Below, piece after piece: positions 8,727 through 16,676 of a stretch of 27,967 bases of DNA. The stretch covers positions 1 to 27,967 of the forward strand of contig CAYWKU010000044.1 in NCBI GenBank assembly GCA_964459325.1, given 5' to 3'. Each line of letters opens with the position of its first letter. Within the stretch, counting starts at the first letter, position 1. The DNA comes from CAYWKU01 sp964459325 (GTDB taxonomy: Bacteria; RBG-13-61-14; CAYWKU01). The translations under genes and the position numbers were made by a program. The notes under the pieces are model-generated. The model was not told the origin of the DNA and searched no databases. It saw nothing but the letters and a program-made list of their open reading frames with translations.

Positions 8727-8744
8727 GCCGCCGGGGACGGCGGC
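8727..8744 (+). terminator. GC-rich hairpin after the hydrolase gene, candidate terminator
   Basis: A 7-base-pair stem GCCGCCG/CGGCGGC closed by the stable GNRA-type loop GGGA, followed by GTTCCGTTT, a weak U-tract. It lies 46 bases beyond the stop and before the promoter of the kinase gene, where a terminator is expected. Confidence 0.55.
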
Positions 8745-8760
8745 GTTCCGTTTGCCCCGG

Positions 8761-8788
8761 TTGTCCGTTCGGTGTCATAAATTAAAAT
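8761..8788 (+). promoter_or_regulatory. candidate sigma-70-type promoter for the PfkB kinase gene
   Basis: TTGTCC (8761-8766) and TAAAAT (8783-8788) are separated by 16 bases. Transcription would start about 27 bases before the TTG start codon, leaving room for the GGAGG ribosome binding site at 8811. It may drive the kinase, the restriction enzyme and the GH2 gene as one unit. Confidence 0.45.
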
Positions 8789-8821
8789 AGTTGAAACCAA
8801 TCACTTAACAGGAGGACGAAA

Positions 8822-9751
8822 TTGAGTATTCTTGTTGTAGGCTCTGTGGCTCTGGACAGCGTACAAACCCCGGAAGGTAAAGTGGACGACGCCCTCGGCG
8901 GCGCGGCGACATACTTCAGCATGGCCGCCCGGCATTTCGACAAGGTCAGGATGGTGGCCACCGTCGGCGACGATTTCCCCCAGGACCACTTGGAGATGCT
9001 GGAAAAAGCGGGAATAGACCTGGGCGGCCTGGCTCGCGAACAGGGGAAGACATTCCGGTGGGCCGGTAAATATTACGACGACCTGAACAAGCGCGAAACC
9101 CTGCTTACCGAGCTGGGAGTCTTTGAAAACTTCGACCCTAAAATCCCGAAAGGCTGGGAGGACAGCGAGTTTCTTTTCCTGGCCAACATCAACCCGGAGC
9201 TACAGCTTGCGGTGCTCGAGCAGGTAAAAAAGCCGAAGTTCGCCGCGTGCGACACCATGAACCTGTGGATAGACACCAAGCTGGACGCGCTCAAAAAGCT
9301 CCTCAAAAAGCTCGACGGCATAGTCATAAACGACGAGGAAGCCAGGATGCTGACGGGTCATACGTCAATCCTCTACGCCGCCCGCGACATCAGGGGCATG
9401 GGCCCCCGGTGGGTGGTGATAAAACAGGGCGAATACGGCGCGCTGATGTTCAGCGACCACGGCATCTTCAGCGCCCCGGCGCTGTTGCTCGACCAGGTTC
9501 TCGACCCCACCGGCGCGGGGGACACCTTCGCAGGGGGCTTTATGGGTGCGCTCGCCCATTGCCCCAACCTGGATGACGAAGCCTTCCGGCGAGGGGTTAT
9601 AGTGGGCAGCGTGATGGCAAGTTTCGCGGTCGAGGATTTCAGCCTCAGCCGCCTGGCCCACGTAAGCACCGACGAAGTATGGGGCCGCTACCGCACCTTC
9701 CAGGAACTGGCCCGCATCCCCGACTGCGACGAGCTGGAGAAGAAGGTATAG
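8822..9751 (+). CDS. PfkB/ribokinase-family sugar kinase
   Basis: A 309-residue kinase of the ribokinase fold that phosphorylates a sugar or related hydroxyl with ATP. The N-terminal GGAATYFSMAARHF carries the glycine pair of PfkB signature 1, and DPTGAGDTFAGGF (residues 228-240) is signature 2 with anion hole GAGD and catalytic base Asp234. The start is TTG at 8822, supported by GGAGG six bases ahead and by the sequence ILVVGSVALD, which is the usual first strand of the fold. The acidic ANINPELQLAVLEQ segment and TMNLWID are seen in a poorly characterised branch often labelled only as sugar kinase. The restriction enzyme starts 25 bases downstream. Substrate unknown. Confidence 0.9.
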   Translation: MSILVVGSVALDSVQTPEGKVDDALGGAATYFSMAARHFDKVRMVATVGDDFPQDHLEMLEKAGIDLGGLAREQGKTFRWAGKYYDDLNKRETLLTELGVFENFDPKIPKGWEDSEFLFLANINPELQLAVLEQVKKPKFAACDTMNLWIDTKLDALKKLLKKLDGIVINDEEARMLTGHTSILYAARDIRGMGPRWVVIKQGEYGALMFSDHGIFSAPALLLDQVLDPTGAGDTFAGGFMGALAHCPNLDDEAFRRGVIVGSVMASFAVEDFSLSRLAHVSTDEVWGRYRTFQELARIPDCDELEKKV

Positions 9752-9776
9752 TCCTATAAAGAAGGGAGGCTATAAG

Positions 9777-12700
9777 GTGGGGCCTTTAGAAAGCTATCTG
9801 AAAAAGCTGGAAAAAAATATTCGAAGCGGCGATTACACCGAGCCTACCCACCGCTCGGCCCTGGAAGAACTGGTCAGGTCTATACAACCGGCAAAAATAG
9901 AGGTTATCAATGAGCCGAAGCACATAGAATGCGGCGCCCCCGATCTGGTGGTCAGGAAAACAACCAAACACGGCCCCTTGCCCATAGGATACATCGAAAC
10001 CAAGGACCTGGGAAAATCTCTCGATGAGGTTGAAAAGAGCGAGCAGCTTCTAAGATACCTGAAAAATATGCCAAACCTTGTACTCACCGATTACCTTGAG
10101 TTTCGTCGGTACGTAGACGGGGAATTGCGGGAAAAGGCATCACTGGGGCTATTTGACGCTAAAAGCAAGAAAATAAACAGGGAAAAAAATGGCAAAAATG
10201 AGGTAGAGGGGTTGCTGATAAACTTCCTTGCCCATACTCCCGAAGCCATAGGAAAGCCCGAAGTCCTTGCGCAACGAATGGCGCACATGACCAACATGAT
10301 TCGGGATAGAGTAGTTGAGGCTCTTGAAAAGGATAAGGCTTCCGCCATATTGCGCGACCTGAGAAAAGCCTTTGCGGATACCCTGATTCCCGAATTGGAT
10401 ACACCGGCCAGAACCGGCGAGTTTGCGGACATGTACGCTCAAACCATAGCCTACGGGCTGTTTGCGGCAAGATGCAACCATCGCAAGGGGGCGCCTTTTC
10501 GCAGGCGGGACGCCGCATTGGAAATTCCGAAGACGAATCCTTTTCTTCGGAAGCTTTTCGGTATCTTAACAGGCCCGGATATGGACGAGGAGCCATACGC
10601 GGGCTTCGTTGACGACCTGGTCGGGCTTCTGGCTCACAGCGACATTGCCGCCATACTGGAGAATTTCGGGAAAAGGACAAAGCGCGAGGACCCCGTCGTT
10701 CATTTTTATGAAACTTTTCTTGCCACTTACGACCCGCAACTCAGGGAAAAGAGGGGAGTTTATTACACCCCCGAGCCGGTAGTCTCATACATAGTAAGGT
10801 CTGTTGATAGCGTACTGAAAACCCGCTTCGGCCTGTCCGACGGACTGGCGGACACCGCCACCGTTGAGTACGAGACGGAGGACGAACAGGGTAATAAGAA
10901 AAAAGAAAAATTCCCCCGCGTGCTTATCCTCGACCCCGCCTGCGGTACCGGTACTTTCCTGTATGCGATTGTGGATTTAATTCGTGAGCAGTTCATGTCA
11001 CGGGGGGATGCAGGGATGTGGTCGGGGTATGTAAAAGAGCAGCTACTTCCCCGGCTTTTCGGCTTCGAGCTTCTGATGGCCCCGTACGCGGTCGCTCACT
11101 TCAAGATGGGCATGCAACTGGCCGGACAGGATTTGACCGAAGCCCAGAGAAAAAACTGGGCTTACGACTTCTCCGGCGAGGAAAGACTTGGCATTTTTCT
11201 TACTAATACTTTAGAAGAAGCTGAGAAAAATGTAGAAACATTATTTGGACCATTCAGAGTAATTTCTGAGGAAGCAAGAGCAGCTGCAAAAATAAAAAAG
11301 GATGTACCTATAATGATTGTCTTGGGTAATCCTCCATATCACGAACGCTCAACGAATCAAGGCAAATGGATAAATGAACTTTTGAGGGGTGGGATCGAGT
11401 TTGAAGACGGTACCAACGCATCTAGCTATTACGAGCTTAATGGCTCAGATATATCAGAACAAAACCCAAGACTACAAAATGATTATGTTAAATTCATTCG
11501 TTGGGCGCATTGGCGTATTGTTGAGTGCACCGGATATGGTATACTCGCATTCATTACTAACCATAACTATATTGATAATGTGACGTTTTGTGGAATGCGA
11601 CAACAATTGATGAAAGCCTTCGATGATATTTACATATTAGATCTCCATGGAAATGTGAATAAAAAAGAAAGGTCACCTGATGGCACCAAAGATTCAAATG
11701 TTTTTGATATTAAAGATGGAGTAGCCATAAGCATTTTTATAAAAGATAAACGCGGCGAATATGAAAATGTAGACAGCCGGGTGTACTACTCTGAGATATG
11801 GGGCACAGAAGATGAAAAGCAGATTATTCTGGATGAAAATTTCCTCGAAACAATAGAATGGGAGCCTTTAATCCCTAAAGCACCTTATTATCTATTTAAG
11901 CCTTTTAATAGCACACTTTTACCAGAATATGAGAAAGGGGCTAAGATAAATGAGATATTTTATACATCTTCTCCCGGTGTAAAGACACACAGAGACCATT
12001 TTTTAGTTTCCTTTGATTCTACTGTATTAAGTGAACGGATTTCAGAATTTAAGGAATTTAGTAAAGAAGATATAGGTAGTAAGTATAAAATATATGATAC
12101 TTCTGAATTCAATATAGAAAAGATTCAAACCAAATTAAATAAACTTGAAGAATGGCGAAAGTTGATCAGTAGATATTTGTATCGGCCTTTCGACTATCGT
12201 TATATATACCATCATACTGACATGATAGATCGTCCAAGAATAGAAGTGATGGACCATATTCATAAGGAGGATAACCTGGCCCTTATATATATGCGTCAAG
12301 TTGCTCTTCAAGGTGATATTTCACATTTTTTCGTAAGTAGTGAAATTATAAATGATAGGGCATTTTATAGTAACAAGGGAACAATAAATTGTACTCCATT
12401 ATATCTCTATAAACAATTTGCTGAAAAGAAAAAGCAACAAATGCATCATATTACTTCGGTCCCTTGGCCACTTGGATGGCATAACCGCGTCCCCAATCTC
12501 AATCCTGATTTTATCAGGGAATTGGAGGCTAAGCTGGGTCTTAAGTTCACGACTGACGGCAAAGAAAACCTCGAAAAAGCTTTCGGGGCGGAGGATGTTT
12601 TCAATTACATCTATGCCGTCTTTCATTCTCCGACATACCGGGAGCGTTATGAGGATTTTCTCAAGATAGACTTCCCGCGCGTTCCGTTTGCATCAAATGT

Positions 12701-13151
12701 TGAATTATTCCGGGAGCTTTGCTCGAAAGGGGAGGCTTTGGTGAGCCTTCACCTTATGAAGTCGCCTTTGTTGTCCGATTTCATAACCCATTATCCGGTA
12801 AAAGGCGACAACCTGGTGGATAAGGGCCACCCCCGCTATCTGCCGCCCGGGGAACCGGAGCCGGGCACGGGGAAACCGCTTGAAGAGGGCAGGGTGTATA
12901 TCAGCAAGGATAACGCCAAAACCGGCAAAAAGGGGCAGTATTTCGAGGGAGTGCCGCCGGAAGTATGGGAGTTTCACATAGGCGGTTACCAGGTGTGCGA
13001 AAAATGGCTGAAAGACCGCAGGGGACGCGAGCTTACTTATGACGATTTGAACCATTACCAGAAGATTGTCGTCGCCTTCAAGGAAACCATCCGGCTGATG
13101 GGCGAAATTGACGAATTAATAGACAAATACGGCGGCTGGCCTATCGAATAG
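9777..13151 (+). CDS. fused restriction nuclease-N6-adenine DNA methyltransferase (type ISP/IIG-like)
   Basis: An 1124-residue single-chain restriction-modification protein. Residues 1-130 look like a PD-(D/E)xK nuclease: APD with Asp56, then IGYIETK with Glu74 and Lys76. A helical region (about 140-330) leads into the methyltransferase: RGVYYTPEPVVSYIV, motif I DPACGTGTFL (Asp386-Leu395) for AdoMet, and motif IV NPPY (518-521) for adenine N6 methylation. The remainder should hold target recognition, ending in a conserved-looking tail (about 905-1124). No helicase motifs are present, so it is shorter than LlaGI-type ISP enzymes. GTG start with GGGAGG seven bases ahead. The centre is far more AT-rich than both ends. 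It probably cuts or marks unmodified foreign DNA; cleavage is not proven. Confidence 0.9.
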   Translation: MGPLESYLKKLEKNIRSGDYTEPTHRSALEELVRSIQPAKIEVINEPKHIECGAPDLVVRKTTKHGPLPIGYIETKDLGKSLDEVEKSEQLLRYLKNMPNLVLTDYLEFRRYVDGELREKASLGLFDAKSKKINREKNGKNEVEGLLINFLAHTPEAIGKPEVLAQRMAHMTNMIRDRVVEALEKDKASAILRDLRKAFADTLIPELDTPARTGEFADMYAQTIAYGLFAARCNHRKGAPFRRRDAALEIPKTNPFLRKLFGILTGPDMDEEPYAGFVDDLVGLLAHSDIAAILENFGKRTKREDPVVHFYETFLATYDPQLREKRGVYYTPEPVVSYIVRSVDSVLKTRFGLSDGLADTATVEYETEDEQGNKKKEKFPRVLILDPACGTGTFLYAIVDLIREQFMSRGDAGMWSGYVKEQLLPRLFGFELLMAPYAVAHFKMGMQLAGQDLTEAQRKNWAYDFSGEERLGIFLTNTLEEAEKNVETLFGPFRVISEEARAAAKIKKDVPIMIVLGNPPYHERSTNQGKWINELLRGGIEFEDGTNASSYYELNGSDISEQNPRLQNDYVKFIRWAHWRIVECTGYGILAFITNHNYIDNVTFCGMRQQLMKAFDDIYILDLHGNVNKKERSPDGTKDSNVFDIKDGVAISIFIKDKRGEYENVDSRVYYSEIWGTEDEKQIILDENFLETIEWEPLIPKAPYYLFKPFNSTLLPEYEKGAKINEIFYTSSPGVKTHRDHFLVSFDSTVLSERISEFKEFSKEDIGSKYKIYDTSEFNIEKIQTKLNKLEEWRKLISRYLYRPFDYRYIYHHTDMIDRPRIEVMDHIHKEDNLALIYMRQVALQGDISHFFVSSEIINDRAFYSNKGTINCTPLYLYKQFAEKKKQQMHHITSVPWPLGWHNRVPNLNPDFIRELEAKLGLKFTTDGKENLEKAFGAEDVFNYIYAVFHSPTYRERYEDFLKIDFPRVPFASNVELFRELCSKGEALVSLHLMKSPLLSDFITHYPVKGDNLVDKGHPRYLPPGEPEPGTGKPLEEGRVYISKDNAKTGKKGQYFEGVPPEVWEFHIGGYQVCEKWLKDRRGRELTYDDLNHYQKIVVAFKETIRLMGEIDELIDKYGGWPIE

Positions 13152-13177
13152 ATTTCAAAAGACCTTTAAGGAGCACC

Positions 13178-15307
13178 ATGAAAATACTGGATTTATGCGG
13201 CGAGTGGGAAGCAAAGCCCGTTGCCCGCTTCGACGGAAAATACGGGGAGGAGGGGTGGGTGACGATGACCGTCCCGGGCCACTGGCAGCAACACCCCGAT
13301 TTCGAGTATTACGCGGGCAAGATGGTTTACCGCACCCGTTTCGACTCGCCTCCGCGGCGGGAGGGGATGCGCTACTTCCTGCGCTTCAACGGGGTCTTTT
13401 ACTGGTCAATCGCCTACCTCAACGACGCCCGCGCGGGGGAAAACGAGGGGTATTTTTTCCTCCGCGATTACGAGGTTACGGACGTGTTGGAGGATGAAAA
13501 CCGGCTGCTGGTGGAAGTGGACTGCCCGGACGAGAAGAGCAAGAACGAAAAGCGGCTCGTGACCGGCGTGTTTTCCCACTGGGACTGCCTCGACCCCGCC
13601 ACCAACCCCGGCGGGATATGGCTGCCGGTGGAGCTTATCGAAACCGGCGATGTGCGCATAATCGACCCCATGGTCAACGCTTCGTATTGGACGAATGATT
13701 ACCTGCGGGTGGAAGCCCGCCTGACCGCCGAATCCACCCGGAAATGCCGGATAAACGTCAAGGTGACCCTGACTCCGTACAACTTTGAAGGAAAATCTCA
13801 TATTTTCGAGGATAACTTCCTGAAAACGCCCGGAAAAAACGATTACCAGATGCTCATGAACCTAGACGAATACGAGTTATGGTGGACTCACGACCACGGC
13901 AATCCCAACCTGTACCGGGTGAAAATGGAGGTATTCGAGGAAGATTCCGACGTGCCGGACGATGCGGTGGAGTTTCGTACGGGGTTGCGCACAATCGAGC
14001 TGAGGGACTACACGGCCTACCTCAACGGCCGCAGGATATTTATCCGGGGCAACAACTACCCGCCTTCGGACACCCGCATAGCGACCGTTTCGAGACGGAC
14101 CGTCGAGGAGGATTTCGACCTCATACAGGGCGCTCACCTGAACATGATGCGGGTGCACGCACATGTCGACCATCCGCTGTTTTACGAAGTGGCGGACGAG
14201 CGGGGAGTGCTTATATGGCAGGATTTTCCGTTTCAATGGTACTACCACAAGGAAGTCTTCAAGCCCGCCCTGTACCAGGTCGAAAAGATGGTAAAGACCC
14301 TTTACAACCACCCGTCCGTCGCTTTCTGGTGTTGCCACAACGAGCCGTTCCAGATGGTCAATCCCGCCAACCTGAATCCGATTCACATACTCAGGAGCGG
14401 CTGGACAATGCTGGGGTACAACCGGAACCGGGATTACATGGATGTAAAGCTAAAGGAGCGCATACTGTCGGTGGACACCTCCCGTTTCGTGCAGAAAAGC
14501 AGCGGCTTTCAGGGGTTGGGCAAGGAGCCGGGGGATGAGCATTTTTACTTTGGATGGTATCCACCGACGGTGAACCTGTGGCACTTTAAGCATTACCTTA
14601 AATTATTTAAGAGAAGTATACGGTTTCCAACGGAATTCGGCGCTCAGAGCTTTCCCAACTACAAGAACGCTATCAAATTCATGGCCCCGGACATCAGGAA
14701 GGTTGATTGGGAGAAGCTTCGGGAGCGGCATCACTTCCAGCCGAACATGATGCGACGGTACATCCGGCATGAGGATTACAACTCGCTGGAGGATTACATC
14801 CACGCCACCCAGATGTACCAGGCCATGGTCAACCAGTTCATAACCGACCGGCTCAGGATGCAGAAATACGAGCCCACCGGAGGGATTACGGCCTTTCTCA
14901 TGCTCGATTCCAACCCCGCGATTCAATGGTCGCTGGTCGATTACTGGCGGGAGCCGAAGGAGAGCTATTACGCCTACTGCACCAGCATGAACCCGCAGTA
15001 CGTATTCGCCGTTACTGACAAGCCGTCATATAAAACGGGGGAGGCGGTGGAAATTCCGGTTTACGCGGTCAACGACGAGTACATCCGCTGGCCCGATGCA
15101 AAGGTAAAAATCCGGCTATCCGACCCGGAGGGCGCTAATGTTCTGCAACGCTCGGTTCCGGCCCCGCTGGAGCCGGACATGAAGGCCGCGGAAATTGACG
15201 TGGTGGACTTTCGCCCCGAAAAGGAGGGGGTCTACAGGCTCGACCTCGAGCTCGACTACGGTGAAAAGGGCGGTCTGGAAAATTCTTACCTGATATTAGT
15301 CCAGTAG
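13178..15307 (+). CDS. GH2 family glycoside hydrolase, beta-mannosidase-like
   Basis: A 709-residue retaining glycosidase. An N-terminal jelly-roll sugar-binding domain (about 1-170, with VPGHWQQHPDFEYYAGKMVYRTRF) is followed by an Ig-like domain and a TIM barrel beginning near NGRRIFIRGNNYPP. The acid/base Glu389 lies in HPSVAFWCCHNEP and the nucleophile Glu486 in FPTEFGAQSFPNY. Their 97-residue spacing is closer to beta-mannosidases than to beta-galactosidases. A C-terminal Ig-like domain (about 610-709) ends the protein. No signal peptide is visible, so it should act on imported or internal glycans in the cytoplasm. AAGGAG precedes the ATG. Its stop overlaps the end of the opposing metzincin gene by 12 bases. 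Confidence 0.9.
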   Translation: MKILDLCGEWEAKPVARFDGKYGEEGWVTMTVPGHWQQHPDFEYYAGKMVYRTRFDSPPRREGMRYFLRFNGVFYWSIAYLNDARAGENEGYFFLRDYEVTDVLEDENRLLVEVDCPDEKSKNEKRLVTGVFSHWDCLDPATNPGGIWLPVELIETGDVRIIDPMVNASYWTNDYLRVEARLTAESTRKCRINVKVTLTPYNFEGKSHIFEDNFLKTPGKNDYQMLMNLDEYELWWTHDHGNPNLYRVKMEVFEEDSDVPDDAVEFRTGLRTIELRDYTAYLNGRRIFIRGNNYPPSDTRIATVSRRTVEEDFDLIQGAHLNMMRVHAHVDHPLFYEVADERGVLIWQDFPFQWYYHKEVFKPALYQVEKMVKTLYNHPSVAFWCCHNEPFQMVNPANLNPIHILRSGWTMLGYNRNRDYMDVKLKERILSVDTSRFVQKSSGFQGLGKEPGDEHFYFGWYPPTVNLWHFKHYLKLFKRSIRFPTEFGAQSFPNYKNAIKFMAPDIRKVDWEKLRERHHFQPNMMRRYIRHEDYNSLEDYIHATQMYQAMVNQFITDRLRMQKYEPTGGITAFLMLDSNPAIQWSLVDYWREPKESYYAYCTSMNPQYVFAVTDKPSYKTGEAVEIPVYAVNDEYIRWPDAKVKIRLSDPEGANVLQRSVPAPLEPDMKAAEIDVVDFRPEKEGVYRLDLELDYGEKGGLENSYLILVQ

Positions 15308-16579
15308 CGGGGCCGGAGCTTTGTTGGAGGTTATTTTCAGAAACTCCTCCTCGGGTACCCATCCCACCTCATGAGCCGTATATATGTTGGCGCGAAGCTC
15401 GCTCAGGCCGACTATTTCGCGGGCTTCGTTCTCGTTTATTGCCACTCTGCCTGCCATTACGTCGGCGTAATCCTGCGGATAGAGGGGCTCCTTGTAGGGG
15501 TCGGCCAGCCCTTGAGGTATTTTGGGCAGGCCCTGCCGGTTGTAATGGTCTTTGGCGTTGAGCAGGTGGAAGAACTCGTGCAGCACTATCATGATGTCCT
15601 GCTCCACCATGTCTCTCTGTACGAAGGCGTTGACTAAAGCCATGTTCTCCTGCCGGCTGGCCCAGCTTTCGGTAAACTCGTTGAATTTTCCCCTCACGAA
15701 GCGCACGTAAATTATGCCGTCGTAATTATCGGCATTAATGTCATGTTTTTCATTGAGTTTTTCGAAGTGGCGCTTGAACTTGCGCCACTGGATAAACCGG
15801 TCGAAGAAAGATTGGTCGGAAGTAGGAGGGTCGGGTGGCTCTTTCATCACGTCGAAGGGGCCGTAAATATCCAGCTCCACCGCCCGGGGCAGGGTGCCTC
15901 CGTATCTTTCGTACTCTTTCTGGAACCAGCCGGTCAAATCCGGCAGGGTATGGTTGCGCAGGTCATAATACTCCTTGCCGCTTTCCTCCTGGAATTTATT
16001 GATAAAGGCCTTCCACTGGCTCGGCAAATCAATCATGAACCCGACCACTGCCAGCTTGTATGGCCTGTCGAAGGGGAAGGGCTCCCGCGCTTTTGTGATT
16101 ACGTGGTAGGCGTAAACTCCCACTCCTATGAGCACCAGCAGCAGGACTATCCTGAACCACGAAAGGGTGGAGGGGAGCTTTTCCTTTTGTTTTCCCGAGT
16201 GTTCGGCGCAAAGCGGCTGGCCTCCGCCATCCTTTATGCACTGCCGGCAAACCACCTTGCCGCACACCAGGCAGAAGGAGCGGCCCGGCTGGTCCTTATG
16301 GGTTTCGCACATGACGCTGGAGGGAATCAGCTTCTTCTCGGCGTCGGCCCCGGTTTCCCGCAACGCTCCGGCCAGGTCTTCCGCATACAATGCGTCCAGG
16401 TTGGTGGCCACTTCGGCCGGAAGGGACATCAGCAGCCCGCGCATTTTCTCCACGTCGGCGCCCGTGCGGCGGGCCGCGGCCCGGGCGGCGTCGTCCAGGT
16501 TATCCGCCTTTTTGACAATTACCCGGTATCTCGCGTTACGAGTCTGCTCGTCAGGCCCTTGAGGCTGCCCGGTATCCAT
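15296..16579 (-). CDS. membrane protein with L7/L12-like domain, zinc finger and metzincin-like protease domain
   Basis: A 427-residue multidomain protein I cannot assign to a named family. Residues 15-85 resemble the ribosomal L7/L12 C-terminal fold (V-x-V, then LPAEV and a final GADAEKKL). Residues 91-127 form a B-box-like zinc finger: CETH, CLVC, CRQC, CAEH, that is eight Cys/His ligands. One membrane helix follows (WFRIVLLLVLIGVGVYAYHVI, about 141-161). The C-terminal domain has HEFFHLLNAKD, with His334, Glu335, His338 and Asp344 in metzincin-like spacing, and a possible Met-turn at DVM (Met375). Asn341 replaces the usual Gly. The most likely role is a membrane-tethered zinc protease with a cytoplasmic sensor half; topology and activity are inferred. 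It is last in a minus-strand run, after thyX. Confidence 0.75.
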   Translation of the reverse strand: MDTGQPQGPDEQTRNARYRVIVKKADNLDDAARAAARRTGADVEKMRGLLMSLPAEVATNLDALYAEDLAGALRETGADAEKKLIPSSVMCETHKDQPGRSFCLVCGKVVCRQCIKDGGGQPLCAEHSGKQKEKLPSTLSWFRIVLLLVLIGVGVYAYHVITKAREPFPFDRPYKLAVVGFMIDLPSQWKAFINKFQEESGKEYYDLRNHTLPDLTGWFQKEYERYGGTLPRAVELDIYGPFDVMKEPPDPPTSDQSFFDRFIQWRKFKRHFEKLNEKHDINADNYDGIIYVRFVRGKFNEFTESWASRQENMALVNAFVQRDMVEQDIMIVLHEFFHLLNAKDHYNRQGLPKIPQGLADPYKEPLYPQDYADVMAGRVAINENEAREIVGLSELRANIYTAHEVGWVPEEEFLKITSNKAPAPLLD

Positions 16580-16594
16580 GTATCATTTCCCCCG

Positions 16595-16627
16595 TATTTG
16601 ATTTATTACATGGGATTCAGCGTTACG
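16595..16627 (-). pseudogene. degenerate duplicate of the thyX 3' end
   Basis: Read on the minus strand this segment can be read as V-T-L-N-P-M-stop, the same last residues as ThyX (whose end is at 16666-16698, offset 71 bases). Nineteen bases are identical and most of the flanks also match. Within the coding part the two differences (GTA/GTT and ACG/ACC) are both silent. In-frame stops lie immediately upstream, so it is a relic, not a gene. It may be a scar of a duplication or of insertion at the thyX end. Confidence 0.6.
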
Positions 16628-16637
16628 TTTTATCAGG

Positions 16638-16657
16638 CAAGGGGTTTAAACCCCTTG
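16638..16657. repeat. perfect 20-bp palindrome between thyX and its tail relic
   Basis: CAAGGGG, TTTAAA, CCCCTTG: arms of seven base pairs around a palindromic centre, perfect over 20 bases. It can form a hairpin in RNA and may end thyX transcripts, but no poly-U follows. Its location exactly between the two copies of the thyX tail also fits a small inserted repeat. Confidence 0.65.
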
Positions 16658-16676
16658 TCCACCGCTATCTGGTTTA

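Noticed and set aside
11195..12480. The AT-rich part as an inserted separate gene or mobile element
   Set aside because: The frame runs straight through without stops, and it supplies the NPPY motif needed by the methyltransferase, so it is a domain replacement, not an interruption.
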